64,000 nucleotides of DNA from Rhizobium sp. RU20A (lineage in GTDB: Bacteria; Pseudomonadota; Alphaproteobacteria; Rhizobiales; Rhizobiaceae): the NCBI RefSeq assembly GCF_900155885.1, contig NZ_FTMB01000005.1:1-64000 (forward strand), given 5' to 3'. Both the position numbers and the translations under genes were made by a program. Within the stretch, counting starts at the first letter, position 1. The number at the start of each line of letters is the position of its first letter. Below, piece after piece: positions 16,565-24,415 of the stretch. Under the pieces are notes generated by a model. It saw nothing but the letters and a program-made list of their open reading frames with translations, did no database searches and had not been told where the DNA came from.

Positions 16565-18550
16565 TCAGAACGTGCGCGCCAGGAACTGGCGCATGCGTTC
16601 GGAGCGCGGATTGCCGAAGACCTCGGCCGGCTCCCCCTCTTCCTCGACCATGCCGCGGTGGAGGAAGAGAATCTTGTGCGAGACCTCGCGCGCGAACTGC
16701 ATTTCGTGCGTGACGAGAATCATGGTGTTGCCTTCCTCGGCGAGCTGGCGAATGACGCGCAGCACCTCGCCGACGAGTTCCGGGTCGAGCGCGGAGGTCG
16801 GCTCGTCGAAAAGCATCAGCTTCGGCCGCATGGCGAGGGTGCGGGCAATGGCGGCGCGCTGCTGCTGGCCTCCGGAAAGCTGGCCGGGATAGGCGCCGTG
16901 CTTGTCGGCCATGCCGACCTTGCGCAGCAGCGCATGGGCATGCTCGACCGCCGCGCCGCGTTCCTCGCGCAAGACATGGACCGGTGCCTCGATGATGTTT
17001 TCGAGCACGGTCATGTGGGGCCAGAGATTGAAGCTCTGGAACACCATGCCGACCCGCGAGCGGATCCGCTCCACCTGCCGGCGATCGGCCGGCAGGCTGG
17101 AGCCGTCGCGCCCCGTCTTCATCCGGATCTCTTCACCGTCGATGATCAGCTGACCGCCATTGGGCTGTTCGAGCAGGTTGATGCAGCGCAGGAAGGTGCT
17201 CTTGCCGGAACCCGAGGAGCCGATCATCGAGACGACTTCGCCGGGCTTCGCCTTCAGGCTGACGCCGGTGAGGACCTCCAACGGACCGAATCGCTTGCGG
17301 ATGCCGTTGGCCTCCAGAGCCAGCGGGCCGTCGGGCACGACTTTGGACGACGTCGTTGCAAACACAGGCGCGGCCGCGACCGCAGAGGGCAGGCTATCGG
17401 CCGTGAGCGCGCCGAGCGCCCGGTCGAAGTGGCTGAGCGCGACATCGACACAGGTGCGCTGCCAGGTGTGATCTTCTGGAATGAAGGCTTGGCGCAGCGC
17501 CGTCTTGATGCGCTCGCCTTCGGGCGTCGCCAGCGGCCTGCCGGACCGGTGCAGTCCGTTGTCGTCCCGCACGGTCTTGGCCACCGTCTGCACGTCGAGT
17601 GTTCCGCATTCGATGACAAGCGGCAGGATCCGGGCAGCGGGCAGCGCCCGGAGAAGCGCGGCGGAGACATAGCCGGTCGCCGTTGCTGCAATGCCCGTCG
17701 TCGTCTCGGCCCCGGTGCCGGTCAGGACGGTCGTCATTGCCGGGCCGAAGATCTCAGCGCCCCAGCCGATGCCGGGATGTTCGGCTTCCGCCACGGCCAG
17801 AAGGGCCGGATAGCCGTAGGGACCTGCCCCCGTATGGAGATCGAAGGCGATGATGTGCTTCGCAGCGCCGGCATGGTCGGCGAGGATCGCATGCAGCGTG
17901 CGGTTCGACCAGACGGCGCCGTTACCGCCGTAGAAGAGGCCGTCGGGAAAGGCGTACTGCCCCGCCTCGATGATCGGCTGCAGCCGCGCATAGTCGCTGC
18001 TGCTCGATGCCTGCGCGTCGGGGGAGGCCATGAGCCCAGCATGGAGCTCCGCATAGGCGGCGTTTTCAGGCGGCGCCGCGCTCCAATCGATGAAATTGCG
18101 GTTGAGGTCGACATTGTCTTCGTTGACGCGCCGCGACCAGGCGGTGCCCCAGGGATTGATGAGGTGAATGGCGAGGAGCGCGGTGTCGTCGGGAAGCGAG
18201 CGGACGGCCGGCTGCGCGAAGAAGACGGTCTGGGCGGCCGATCCGAACGGGGCCTCGACCCCGTGGGTGCCGGAGATGGTGATGAGGAGTTTGGCGGCAT
18301 CGCGCCGGCCGAGGAAGGCAACGTCCGTCGCCAGCGCGTGACCATCGGGCCCCGGGAGCGGATGCGGATAGCTGGTGATCGCGGCGCTGGCCGAACGGGC
18401 CGCCTGCAGAAAGCGCTGGCGCATCGTGGCCGTGTCGCCCGGCATGAGGGCGGCAGCGGTCGGATCCGGGCAAGCGCCCGCGGGCGACAGGGATGGGCTG
18501 TCCGGCAAACCGATCCGGTTCGCCGTCTCAGGACATTGCTTTGCACTCAT
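16565..18550 (-). CDS. Fusion of a DUF2817 (M14-like) metallohydrolase to a HisP-type ABC ATPase
   Basis: One uninterrupted frame of 661 codons joins two complete domains. Residues about 40-375 match DUF2817: GTHGVEAPFGSAAQ with the zinc pair His96/Glu99, NPWGTAWSRRVNEDNVDLNR, GQYAFPDGLFYGG, FDLHTG with the third ligand His239, and IECGT with the probable catalytic Glu314. M14-like enzymes of this type cleave peptide or amide bonds. A roughly 30-residue Ala/Ser/Pro linker leads to a normal polar amino acid ATPase (about 410-661): Walker A GSSGSGKST (444-452), LSGGQ (558-562), FDEPTS with Glu583, and VTHEM. There is no good internal ribosome site before the ATPase. The cytosolic ATPase would hold the hydrolase at the inner mouth of the permease, so cleavage could follow import directly. 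Confidence 0.88.
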   Translation of the reverse strand: MSAKQCPETANRIGLPDSPSLSPAGACPDPTAAALMPGDTATMRQRFLQAARSASAAITSYPHPLPGPDGHALATDVAFLGRRDAAKLLITISGTHGVEAPFGSAAQTVFFAQPAVRSLPDDTALLAIHLINPWGTAWSRRVNEDNVDLNRNFIDWSAAPPENAAYAELHAGLMASPDAQASSSSDYARLQPIIEAGQYAFPDGLFYGGNGAVWSNRTLHAILADHAGAAKHIIAFDLHTGAGPYGYPALLAVAEAEHPGIGWGAEIFGPAMTTVLTGTGAETTTGIAATATGYVSAALLRALPAARILPLVIECGTLDVQTVAKTVRDDNGLHRSGRPLATPEGERIKTALRQAFIPEDHTWQRTCVDVALSHFDRALGALTADSLPSAVAAAPVFATTSSKVVPDGPLALEANGIRKRFGPLEVLTGVSLKAKPGEVVSMIGSSGSGKSTFLRCINLLEQPNGGQLIIDGEEIRMKTGRDGSSLPADRRQVERIRSRVGMVFQSFNLWPHMTVLENIIEAPVHVLREERGAAVEHAHALLRKVGMADKHGAYPGQLSGGQQQRAAIARTLAMRPKLMLFDEPTSALDPELVGEVLRVIRQLAEEGNTMILVTHEMQFAREVSHKILFLHRGMVEEEGEPAEVFGNPRSERMRQFLARTF

Positions 18551-18606
18551 TTTCTGTTCCCACTGGTCGTTTTTGACCTTTTTTGTCCGTCTGACAGGCT
18601 TTCAGA

Positions 18607-19713
18607 TCATCCGGTGACGAACTCCCGCAGCGCGCCGGCGAAGCGCGCATTCTGGTCGTCGGTGCCTACGGTGACGCGGATAAAGGTCTCGAAGCTCCTT
18701 TCCCGCCAGGGCTTGACGACGATGCCGCTGGACAGAAGGTGCTCCTGGACGCCGAGGCTGTCGCTGCCCGTGTCGATGAAGAGGAAATTGGTCTCGGAAG
18801 GGGCGACGAAGAGGCCGAGGGCGCTGATCTCATCAGCAAGCTTCTGCCGCGCGTGGCGCACCCTGTTGACGCTTGCCCGCATCCAGGCCTCGTCCTCAAG
18901 GGCAGCAATTGCTGCGCGCTGGGCGGCGGCATTGACGTTGAACGGCGTCTTGGCCGCCGACAGCACGCGGGCGAGGCGCAGGTCGGAGGTCACGGCATAG
19001 CCGACGCGCAGGCCGGCAAGGCCATAGGCCTTGGAGAAGGTACGCAGCACGGCCCAGGCGATGTCGGTACCGGCCAGCATTGCGAGGCCATCGGGCGTAT
19101 CGGCATCGCGGAATTCGACATAGGCCTCGTCAAGAACGAAGAGCGTTTCCGGCGCAACGGCCGCGATGATGGCCGCAAGGCCGGCCCGATCCAGCGCAGG
19201 GCCAACGGGATTGGAAGGGGAGGCGAGGAAGAAGAGAGCCGGCTTCGTCTGAAGCAGGGTCACGATGGCGGGAACGTCGAAGACAAGACCGGGGCCCATG
19301 GCGACTTTCTCGACCGTTGCGCCCGCTGCCAGCGCCTCGATCTCGTGCAGGCCGAAGCCGGGCACCACGGTACCGACGCGCGCCCCCGGCCGTAACGCGG
19401 CCCGACAGAGGGCGGCGATCATCTCTTCAGAGCCGTTGCCGACGACGACCCGTTCCGGGGTGATGGCAAGCTTGTGCGCCAGCGCGGCCTTCAGCTCCGT
19501 GCAGTTCGGGTCGCTGTAGCGTGATGGATCGAACCCGGTGAGCGCCCGCAGGACGGCCGGCGAGCAGCCATCGGCATTCTCGTTGCTTGCCAGCCCCGCG
19601 ATATCGTCGCGCCCGCTTTTCTCGCGTGCGACGGCAAGGTTCATGCCCGCATTGTAGGGCGGCAGCGCCTCGATATGCGGATTGAGCGGGAGTGGCAGTC
19701 TCTCGGCTTTCAT
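18607..19713 (-). CDS. HisC-like PLP-dependent aminotransferase
   Basis: The product is 368 residues from the ATG at 19713 (MKAERLPLPLNPHI). It is a class I/II fold-type I aminotransferase of the histidinol-phosphate branch, with SNENADGCSP near 42, VGNGSEEMI, SPSNPVG, LDEAYVEF with the PLP-pyridine Asp, FSKAYGLAGLRVGYA with the Schiff-base Lys, and ETNFLFID with FIRVTVG at the end. HisC paralogues in catabolic operons often act on aromatic or other bulky amino acids. Here it lies between the reductase gene and the transporter fusion, so it may transaminate the amino acid released by the DUF2817 domain. There is no his operon nearby. Confidence 0.85.
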   Translation of the reverse strand: MKAERLPLPLNPHIEALPPYNAGMNLAVAREKSGRDDIAGLASNENADGCSPAVLRALTGFDPSRYSDPNCTELKAALAHKLAITPERVVVGNGSEEMIAALCRAALRPGARVGTVVPGFGLHEIEALAAGATVEKVAMGPGLVFDVPAIVTLLQTKPALFFLASPSNPVGPALDRAGLAAIIAAVAPETLFVLDEAYVEFRDADTPDGLAMLAGTDIAWAVLRTFSKAYGLAGLRVGYAVTSDLRLARVLSAAKTPFNVNAAAQRAAIAALEDEAWMRASVNRVRHARQKLADEISALGLFVAPSETNFLFIDTGSDSLGVQEHLLSSGIVVKPWRERSFETFIRVTVGTDDQNARFAGALREFVTG

Positions 19714-19755
19714 CACGGCGTTTCCTTCGGCATCGGTTCCGGGCGGTCTCAAGGG

Positions 19756-20871
19756 TCAGAGGTCAAGCACGATCGAGGAGACCGGCCGCGAGCAGCAGAG
19801 GAGCACGCGGCCCTCGGCCAGCGGATCGAGCGGTTCTTCGTGGTAGGCGACATCGCCGGCGATCAGCCCCTGTTCGCAGGTGCCGCAGATGGCCGCCCGG
19901 CAGGAGAAGGCCGGCTCGATCCCGTGTTCCTCCAGAAACGAGAGCAGCGATGGACTGGAACCAGTCCATTCAAGGTCGCGGCCGCTACGCCCGAGGCGGA
20001 CGGAGATCGCGCCCTCCGGCACGCCGGTTGCTGGCTGATCAGCGCCAGCGACCGTGGTAGCGGCCGCCCTCTCCACCGTCTCCTCGCTCAGCGTCAGGCT
20101 CGCGGGTCCGAAGAACTCGTAGGCGATCCGCTCCTTGCGCACTCCGAGCGACAGAAGCAGCGCGTAGAGCGCCTGCATGAAGGGCGGCGGCCCGCAGAGA
20201 TAGACCTCGTAGTCATCGAGCGGCAGCAGCGCCTGCAAGGTCGCCCGGCTGAGAAGCCCGCTCGAATGGCGCGGCAGCGTGAGGGATGCCGGATCGGCCT
20301 TCGGAACGCGATAGCACGTGTGCCGGTGAAGGTCCGGACGCAGCGCCGCAAGGGCCGCAACCTCGCTGCGGAAGGCTTCGACCGCCTCGTTTTCGCAGGC
20401 ATGGATGAACCAGACCGGCCGGTCGCTTTCCCGCGCCAGCAGATCGAACATCGGCATCATCGGCGTGATGCCGACACCGCCCGAGATCAGCAGCACCGGC
20501 CGTGCGCTGGTGCGGTCGAGCACGAAGCCGCCGCGGGGCGGAGCAGCCTGCACCACCATGCCCGGCTCCAGCGCATCGTGCAGCCAGTTGGAACAGAGGC
20601 CTGAAGGCACGTCGGCACTCGGGGCCTGCTCCCGCTTGACGCTGATCCGGTAGGTTCCGGTCAGGCGCGGCGAGGAGGAGACCGTGTAGGTGCGCACCAC
20701 GCTCGCGCCATCCTGTGTTGGCACCTGAAGCGTCAGGAACTGGCCGGCCTCGAAGTCCTGCCATCCGCTTTCATCCAGCGGCTGGAAGACGAAGGACGTG
20801 ATGGTATCGCTTTCGCGCGTTTTCGAGACCAGCCTGAAGGGCCGCAAGCGCGAGCCATTGGAACCTGTCAT
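19756..20871 (-). CDS. Flavin reductase with C-terminal 2Fe-2S ferredoxin domain (Rieske oxygenase partner)
   Basis: The 371 residues comprise an FAD-binding beta-barrel (RTYTVSSSP near 60), an NAD-binding domain (LLISGGVGITPMMPMF near 130 and YLCGPPPFM near 225), and a C-terminal plant-type ferredoxin. The cluster ligands appear as SCRAAICGTCEQG plus a later CCSRP. The order FAD-NAD-2Fe2S is that of VanB-like and GbcB-like reductases. It passes electrons from NAD(P)H to the Rieske oxygenase encoded just upstream, whose gene ends 11 bases before this start. It is cytosolic. The pairing of oxygenase and reductase is clear; the substrate is not. Confidence 0.9.
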   Translation of the reverse strand: MTGSNGSRLRPFRLVSKTRESDTITSFVFQPLDESGWQDFEAGQFLTLQVPTQDGASVVRTYTVSSSPRLTGTYRISVKREQAPSADVPSGLCSNWLHDALEPGMVVQAAPPRGGFVLDRTSARPVLLISGGVGITPMMPMFDLLARESDRPVWFIHACENEAVEAFRSEVAALAALRPDLHRHTCYRVPKADPASLTLPRHSSGLLSRATLQALLPLDDYEVYLCGPPPFMQALYALLLSLGVRKERIAYEFFGPASLTLSEETVERAAATTVAGADQPATGVPEGAISVRLGRSGRDLEWTGSSPSLLSFLEEHGIEPAFSCRAAICGTCEQGLIAGDVAYHEEPLDPLAEGRVLLCCSRPVSSIVLDL

Positions 20872-20882
20872 CGGGACGCTTC

Positions 20883-21929
20883 CTATTCGGCCGCCTGTGC
20901 CGGTTGCAGCGCGGCCTGCTCTGCGGCGATCATTTGCGCGAGCTTGCGGCGGAAGCGGATCGGGCCGGCGTCGATCTTCAGGTCGAGATTGGGCGTCTGC
21001 ATGGTCGCCATGCCCTGATGCACGGCTTCCAGCACCACGCGATCTTCCTCGAAGGCGCCGCGCACGGACCTCGCGAAGCCAGCCGAGACCTCGGGATCGT
21101 CGGGTGCGAAGTTGCGAAGCTGGAACCAGTAGTACTTCGTGTGGTTCTCATCGACGGGCGTCATGAAGTTATAGCTGTCCATCAGGAAGGTGTTATCGGG
21201 CAGCACCTTGCCTTCGCCGCCCGTAAAGGCCGGCGCGAAGATCGCCTTGATGATCGCGTTGCTGGGATAGCGCACCTCGTAGTGCTGCTTGCGATCCGTG
21301 TTGCCCGAAAATTGCAGATAGGGCGCGTAGAAGGGCGCGGGTTCGGAATCGATCATCCAGCGCCAGACAGTGACGCCGTCATCCTTGACCGTCGTTTCCA
21401 AGGGGGTTTCCTCGCAGGCCGAGCTTGCGAAGGAGGACTGGTGCACCCAGGCGACATGCGAGGGATCGAGGAGATTGTCGGTCATGTAGAGATAGTTGCA
21501 GTTGAGCGTCATCGACTCGCCGCGGTTGATCCCCCAAGCCGGATCGTCGAAATGCTCCACCTGGAAAATATCCTTGGGATCGGCCTTCTCGGCCTCGCCC
21601 ATCCAGATCCACAGCAGGCCATAGCGCTCATGCACTGGATAGGAGCGAACCTTGGCGACGTGCGGAATACGCTCTGCACCCGGAACCCGCGTGCAGGCGC
21701 CGGAACAGTCGAAGGTGAGGCCGTGATAGCCGCACTCGACATCGTTTCCCTTCAGGCGGCCCATCGAAAGCGGCAGCTTGCGATGCGGACAGGCATCCTC
21801 GAGCGCGGCCGGGCGGCCATCCTCGAGACGGTAGAGAACGATGTTTTCCCCGAGGATACGGACGGGCTTCAGGCTGCGATCAACCTCGTGATCCCACGCG
21901 GCAACATACCAGGCGCTCTTGAGAAACAT
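20883..21929 (-). CDS. Rieske non-heme iron oxygenase (VanA-like)
   Basis: The product has 348 residues. The Rieske cluster motif is Cys47-x-His49 (CPHRKL) and Cys66-x2-His69 (CGYHGL). The mononuclear iron site is in DNLLDPSHVAWVH, with Asp151 bridging and His158/His163, plus a later acidic ligand. Length and pattern resemble vanillate demethylase and related monooxygenases that remove O- or N-methyl groups or hydroxylate rings. It is the promoter-proximal gene of an operon that continues to 12.7 kb. The divergent LysR gene starts 123 bases away. A nearby GcvT-domain relic hints at methyl-group chemistry, so demethylation is a reasonable guess only. Confidence 0.9.
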   Translation of the reverse strand: MFLKSAWYVAAWDHEVDRSLKPVRILGENIVLYRLEDGRPAALEDACPHRKLPLSMGRLKGNDVECGYHGLTFDCSGACTRVPGAERIPHVAKVRSYPVHERYGLLWIWMGEAEKADPKDIFQVEHFDDPAWGINRGESMTLNCNYLYMTDNLLDPSHVAWVHQSSFASSACEETPLETTVKDDGVTVWRWMIDSEPAPFYAPYLQFSGNTDRKQHYEVRYPSNAIIKAIFAPAFTGGEGKVLPDNTFLMDSYNFMTPVDENHTKYYWFQLRNFAPDDPEVSAGFARSVRGAFEEDRVVLEAVHQGMATMQTPNLDLKIDAGPIRFRRKLAQMIAAEQAALQPAQAAE

Positions 21930-22052
21930 GCATGTCTCCTTGTCTTTTGCTAAGTCATCGTCGCCATCTTTTTTGCCGCCAACAAGTTGCCTTGGGCTGC
22001 GTTCTTTTTTAGAAATTCTAAAATGAAGCGGGTTTGAGGGAGAGATTTCGGC
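21930..22052. promoter_or_regulatory. Divergent promoter region with a LysR-type palindrome
   Basis: Between the divergent Rieske and lysR genes lies TTTTAGAAATTCTAAAA (22007-22023), a perfect 8-bp inverted repeat around one central A. It contains the T-N11-A form that LysR regulators favour. It is 30 bases from the lysR start, so it fits autoregulation together with activation of the Rieske operon. Confidence 0.6.
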
Positions 22053-22982
22053 ATGGGCAAAGCGTCTTTGCGCGCGCTGCAGGCTTTCGAGGCCATCGGG
22101 CGTTGCGGCACTGTCAGTGCGGCTGCGCGGGATCTCGGCGTGTCACCTGGCGCGGTCAGCCAGCTCGTGCGCGGACTGGAGCAATCGCTCGGCCTGACCC
22201 TTCTGGAGCGGCACGGTCGACGGGTGGAGTTGTCCTCTTGGGGCAAGCTTTATTTTCGCGAGGTCTCGAAGGGATTCCAGCAACTGGCCTATGCCGAGAA
22301 TGTTCTGACCCGCGCGCGCAACAACAGCGGCATCGTCATTTCCGCTCTGTCATCGGTCGCCAATCGCTGGATCAGCCGCAAGATTTTCGACTGGCAGTCT
22401 CTCTGTCCCAACTCGGCCGTGCGCATCCTCGGCCAGGAGCAGGAGCCGCGACTCGGCTGGGAGGATGTCGATTTCCGCGTCACCTACGGGCGACGCTCCT
22501 ATGTGCACGAACATGTCGGCACGCTCTTTACCGACTGGGTGGTGCCTGCCTGTTCACCGGCTCTGCTGGCGGGACGGACGATCGAAAAGCCGACCGACAT
22601 TCTGGACTTCCCGTTGATCAATGTTGAATGGGAGTCCGACTACAAGGCCTCACCCCAGTGGCGGGACTGGGCGAGGCTGGTGGGTGCCGATGACCGGGCG
22701 GCCTATTCGGGCCTGTCCTTCACGCTCTCCAGCAGCGCCATCGACGCGGCGGCAAGCGGTCGCGGCTTCGTCCTCGCGCAGATTTCGATGATCCAGGAAG
22801 ACGTCGCCAGCGGCAACTTGATCGTGCCCTGCGACCTTAGAATGAAACTTGCCGAAAGCTACTATCTCGCCTGGGACCGGGCCGCGCTGGAGCGTCCTCT
22901 TGGCCAGCAGTTCCACAAATGGCTTCTCAATCTCGGCCGACAGCAGGAGCTGCTGTCGGCACCGAGCGGTGGCGTGCGGTAA
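22053..22982 (+). CDS. LysR-family regulator of the GcvA subgroup
   Basis: The 309-residue protein has an N-terminal winged helix (ALQAFEAIGRCGTVSAAARD then LGVSPGAVSQLVRGLEQ) and GLTLLERHGRRVELS linking to a periplasmic-binding-like effector domain. The opening LRALQAFEA and the C-terminal layout are those of the GcvA/AmpR type. GGGAGAG precedes the ATG. It is transcribed away from the Rieske operon, the usual layout for a LysR activator and its target. The effector is probably the imported substrate or an early product. Confidence 0.9.
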   Translation: MGKASLRALQAFEAIGRCGTVSAAARDLGVSPGAVSQLVRGLEQSLGLTLLERHGRRVELSSWGKLYFREVSKGFQQLAYAENVLTRARNNSGIVISALSSVANRWISRKIFDWQSLCPNSAVRILGQEQEPRLGWEDVDFRVTYGRRSYVHEHVGTLFTDWVVPACSPALLAGRTIEKPTDILDFPLINVEWESDYKASPQWRDWARLVGADDRAAYSGLSFTLSSSAIDAAASGRGFVLAQISMIQEDVASGNLIVPCDLRMKLAESYYLAWDRAALERPLGQQFHKWLLNLGRQQELLSAPSGGVR

Positions 22983-22984
22983 AC

Positions 22985-23236
22985 ATCGGGTACGACCTGC
23001 GCCCTACCAGCGACAGCTGCTGCCGGCGATTCGTGCGGCGGGCCAGCCGCACGGCCGACGCCTCGCCGGCTATCACGCACTGGAATTGCTGTGCCTCGAA
23101 ACGTCTTACCGTGACATGCCCCCCGGAGTTGACGGCCTGGGAAAGCACCCTCGACCGCTTCATCTGGCTCGACAAGGGCGACTTCATCGGCAAGGCGGCA
23201 CTGGTGCGCCGGCCCACTGTCGCCAAGCACGCTTAA
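22985..23236 (+). pseudogene. Frameshifted C-terminal fragment of a GcvT-domain enzyme (dimethylglycine/sarcosine dehydrogenase type)
   Basis: One frame reads AIRAAGQPHGRRLAGYHA then LELLCLETSYR, and the +1 frame continues PPELTAWESTLDRFIWLDK then GDFIGKAALVRRP to the TAA ending at 23236. This is the end of the folate-binding GcvT domain found in dimethylglycine and sarcosine dehydrogenases, where RLEKGYR..G.D.TPE.TP.E and LDKGDFIG occur in this order. The frames part at a run of six C (23119-23124), so a one-base slip explains the break. The N-terminal oxidase part is absent. It immediately follows the lysR stop, so a rearrangement probably joined the two. Confidence 0.65.
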
Positions 23237-23247
23237 GCTGTCGATCC

Positions 23248-24411
23248 TCAACTTGGAGGCCAGACCTTGCTCTTTGCGGTGACAACGTCGCGGCCGCGCC
23301 TTTTCAAATCGTCGATCGAGGCAACGCCCATGAGGGCGAGGGATATGGATATCTCCCGTTCAAGAACGGCAATCACGCCCGCGACGCCCTGCTCTCCTGC
23401 CGCGGAAAGACCATAGGCATAGGCGCGACCGAGCATCACGCCATCGGCACCCAGACCAATCGCCTTGATGATATCAGTGCCGCGGCGGATGCCGCCGTCC
23501 AGCATGAGGCAGAAATCCGGACCAACGGCCGATCGAATTGCGGGAAGGGCGCGGATCGTGCTCGATGCGCCGTCCAACTGGCGCCCGCCATGGTTTGAGA
23601 TGACAATACCGTCGCATCCGAGCTCGCGTGCCATCGCCGCGTCCCCGGGCGCGAGAATGCCCTTGACGATCAGCTTGCCAAGCCAGCGGTCGCGCAGCCA
23701 CGCGATGTCCTTCCAGCACAGCGTCTTGTCGATCCCACGCGAAAGGTTGGCTGCCTGCGCCAAGGCGCCGCGTCCGAATTCCGGCCGGTGTTCGATCGCC
23801 CGCACGGACGGCAAGCCGTTGAGGGCGATGCCGGCCAGCCAGCGGGGCCGGAGCGCAAGGCGTGCCAGGAGGCCGGGCGTCATCTGCGTCAACGACCGGA
23901 ACCCGTTGCGCACGTCCCGTTCTCGAATACCGGTAATGGCCGTATCAACCGTCACGAACAGCGTATCGACCCCGGCATGCTCGGCTGCTTGAAGAAGCTC
24001 CTCGCAGAGGGTGCGGTCCTCGAGCACGTAGAGCTGAAAATGGAGAGGCCCCTTCGTTTCCGCCCGCAGATCCGCAAGTGAGGCGATGGAGAAGGTGGAG
24101 AGGCAGAAAGGGATGCCCGCCGCATGGGCTGCGCGCACCGCCTTGAATTCGCCCTTGCCGGAATACAGGCCGAGAAATCCGACCGGCCCCAGCATGAAGG
24201 GCAGGGGATGGCGTACGCCAAGATAGGCGGTGGACAGGTCCTGCGCCTTCGGCTCTACCAGTACCCGTTGCTGAAGGGTGAGCGCGGCAAAGTCCGCGCG
24301 GTTTGCCCGCATGGTTTCTTCGTCAAAGGATCCGCCGTCGATATAGTCGAAGAAGATCTTCGGGAGCCGACGTCGCGCGCGTTCACGGTAATCCAGCACA
24401 TTGACCAGCAT
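23248..24411 (-). CDS. FMN-dependent 2-hydroxyacid dehydrogenase (LldD family)
   Basis: The product is 387 residues from the ATG at 24411 (MLVNVLDYRERARRRLP). Typical features are FFDYIDGGSFDEET near 20-33, PVGFLGLY, FCLSTFSIASL, LHFQLYVL, VDTAITGIRERD with the active-site region, KGIL near 230, SNHGGRQLDGA with the catalytic His and substrate Arg, and LDGGIRRGTDIIKALGL-like phosphate binding. The family oxidises L-2-hydroxyacids such as L-lactate or mandelate to 2-oxoacids. It is the last gene of the nine-gene GntR operon and starts four bases after the kinase stop. It would suit the final oxidation of a hydroxyacid produced by the HisD-like enzyme. Confidence 0.88.
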   Translation of the reverse strand: MLVNVLDYRERARRRLPKIFFDYIDGGSFDEETMRANRADFAALTLQQRVLVEPKAQDLSTAYLGVRHPLPFMLGPVGFLGLYSGKGEFKAVRAAHAAGIPFCLSTFSIASLADLRAETKGPLHFQLYVLEDRTLCEELLQAAEHAGVDTLFVTVDTAITGIRERDVRNGFRSLTQMTPGLLARLALRPRWLAGIALNGLPSVRAIEHRPEFGRGALAQAANLSRGIDKTLCWKDIAWLRDRWLGKLIVKGILAPGDAAMARELGCDGIVISNHGGRQLDGASSTIRALPAIRSAVGPDFCLMLDGGIRRGTDIIKAIGLGADGVMLGRAYAYGLSAAGEQGVAGVIAVLEREISISLALMGVASIDDLKRRGRDVVTAKSKVWPPS

Positions 24412-24415
24412 TCCA

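Noticed and set aside
16502-19000. An 832-codon plus-strand open frame opposite the DUF2817-ATPase fusion
   Set aside because: It is the antisense of two genes with clear motifs, has no family features and no ribosome site.
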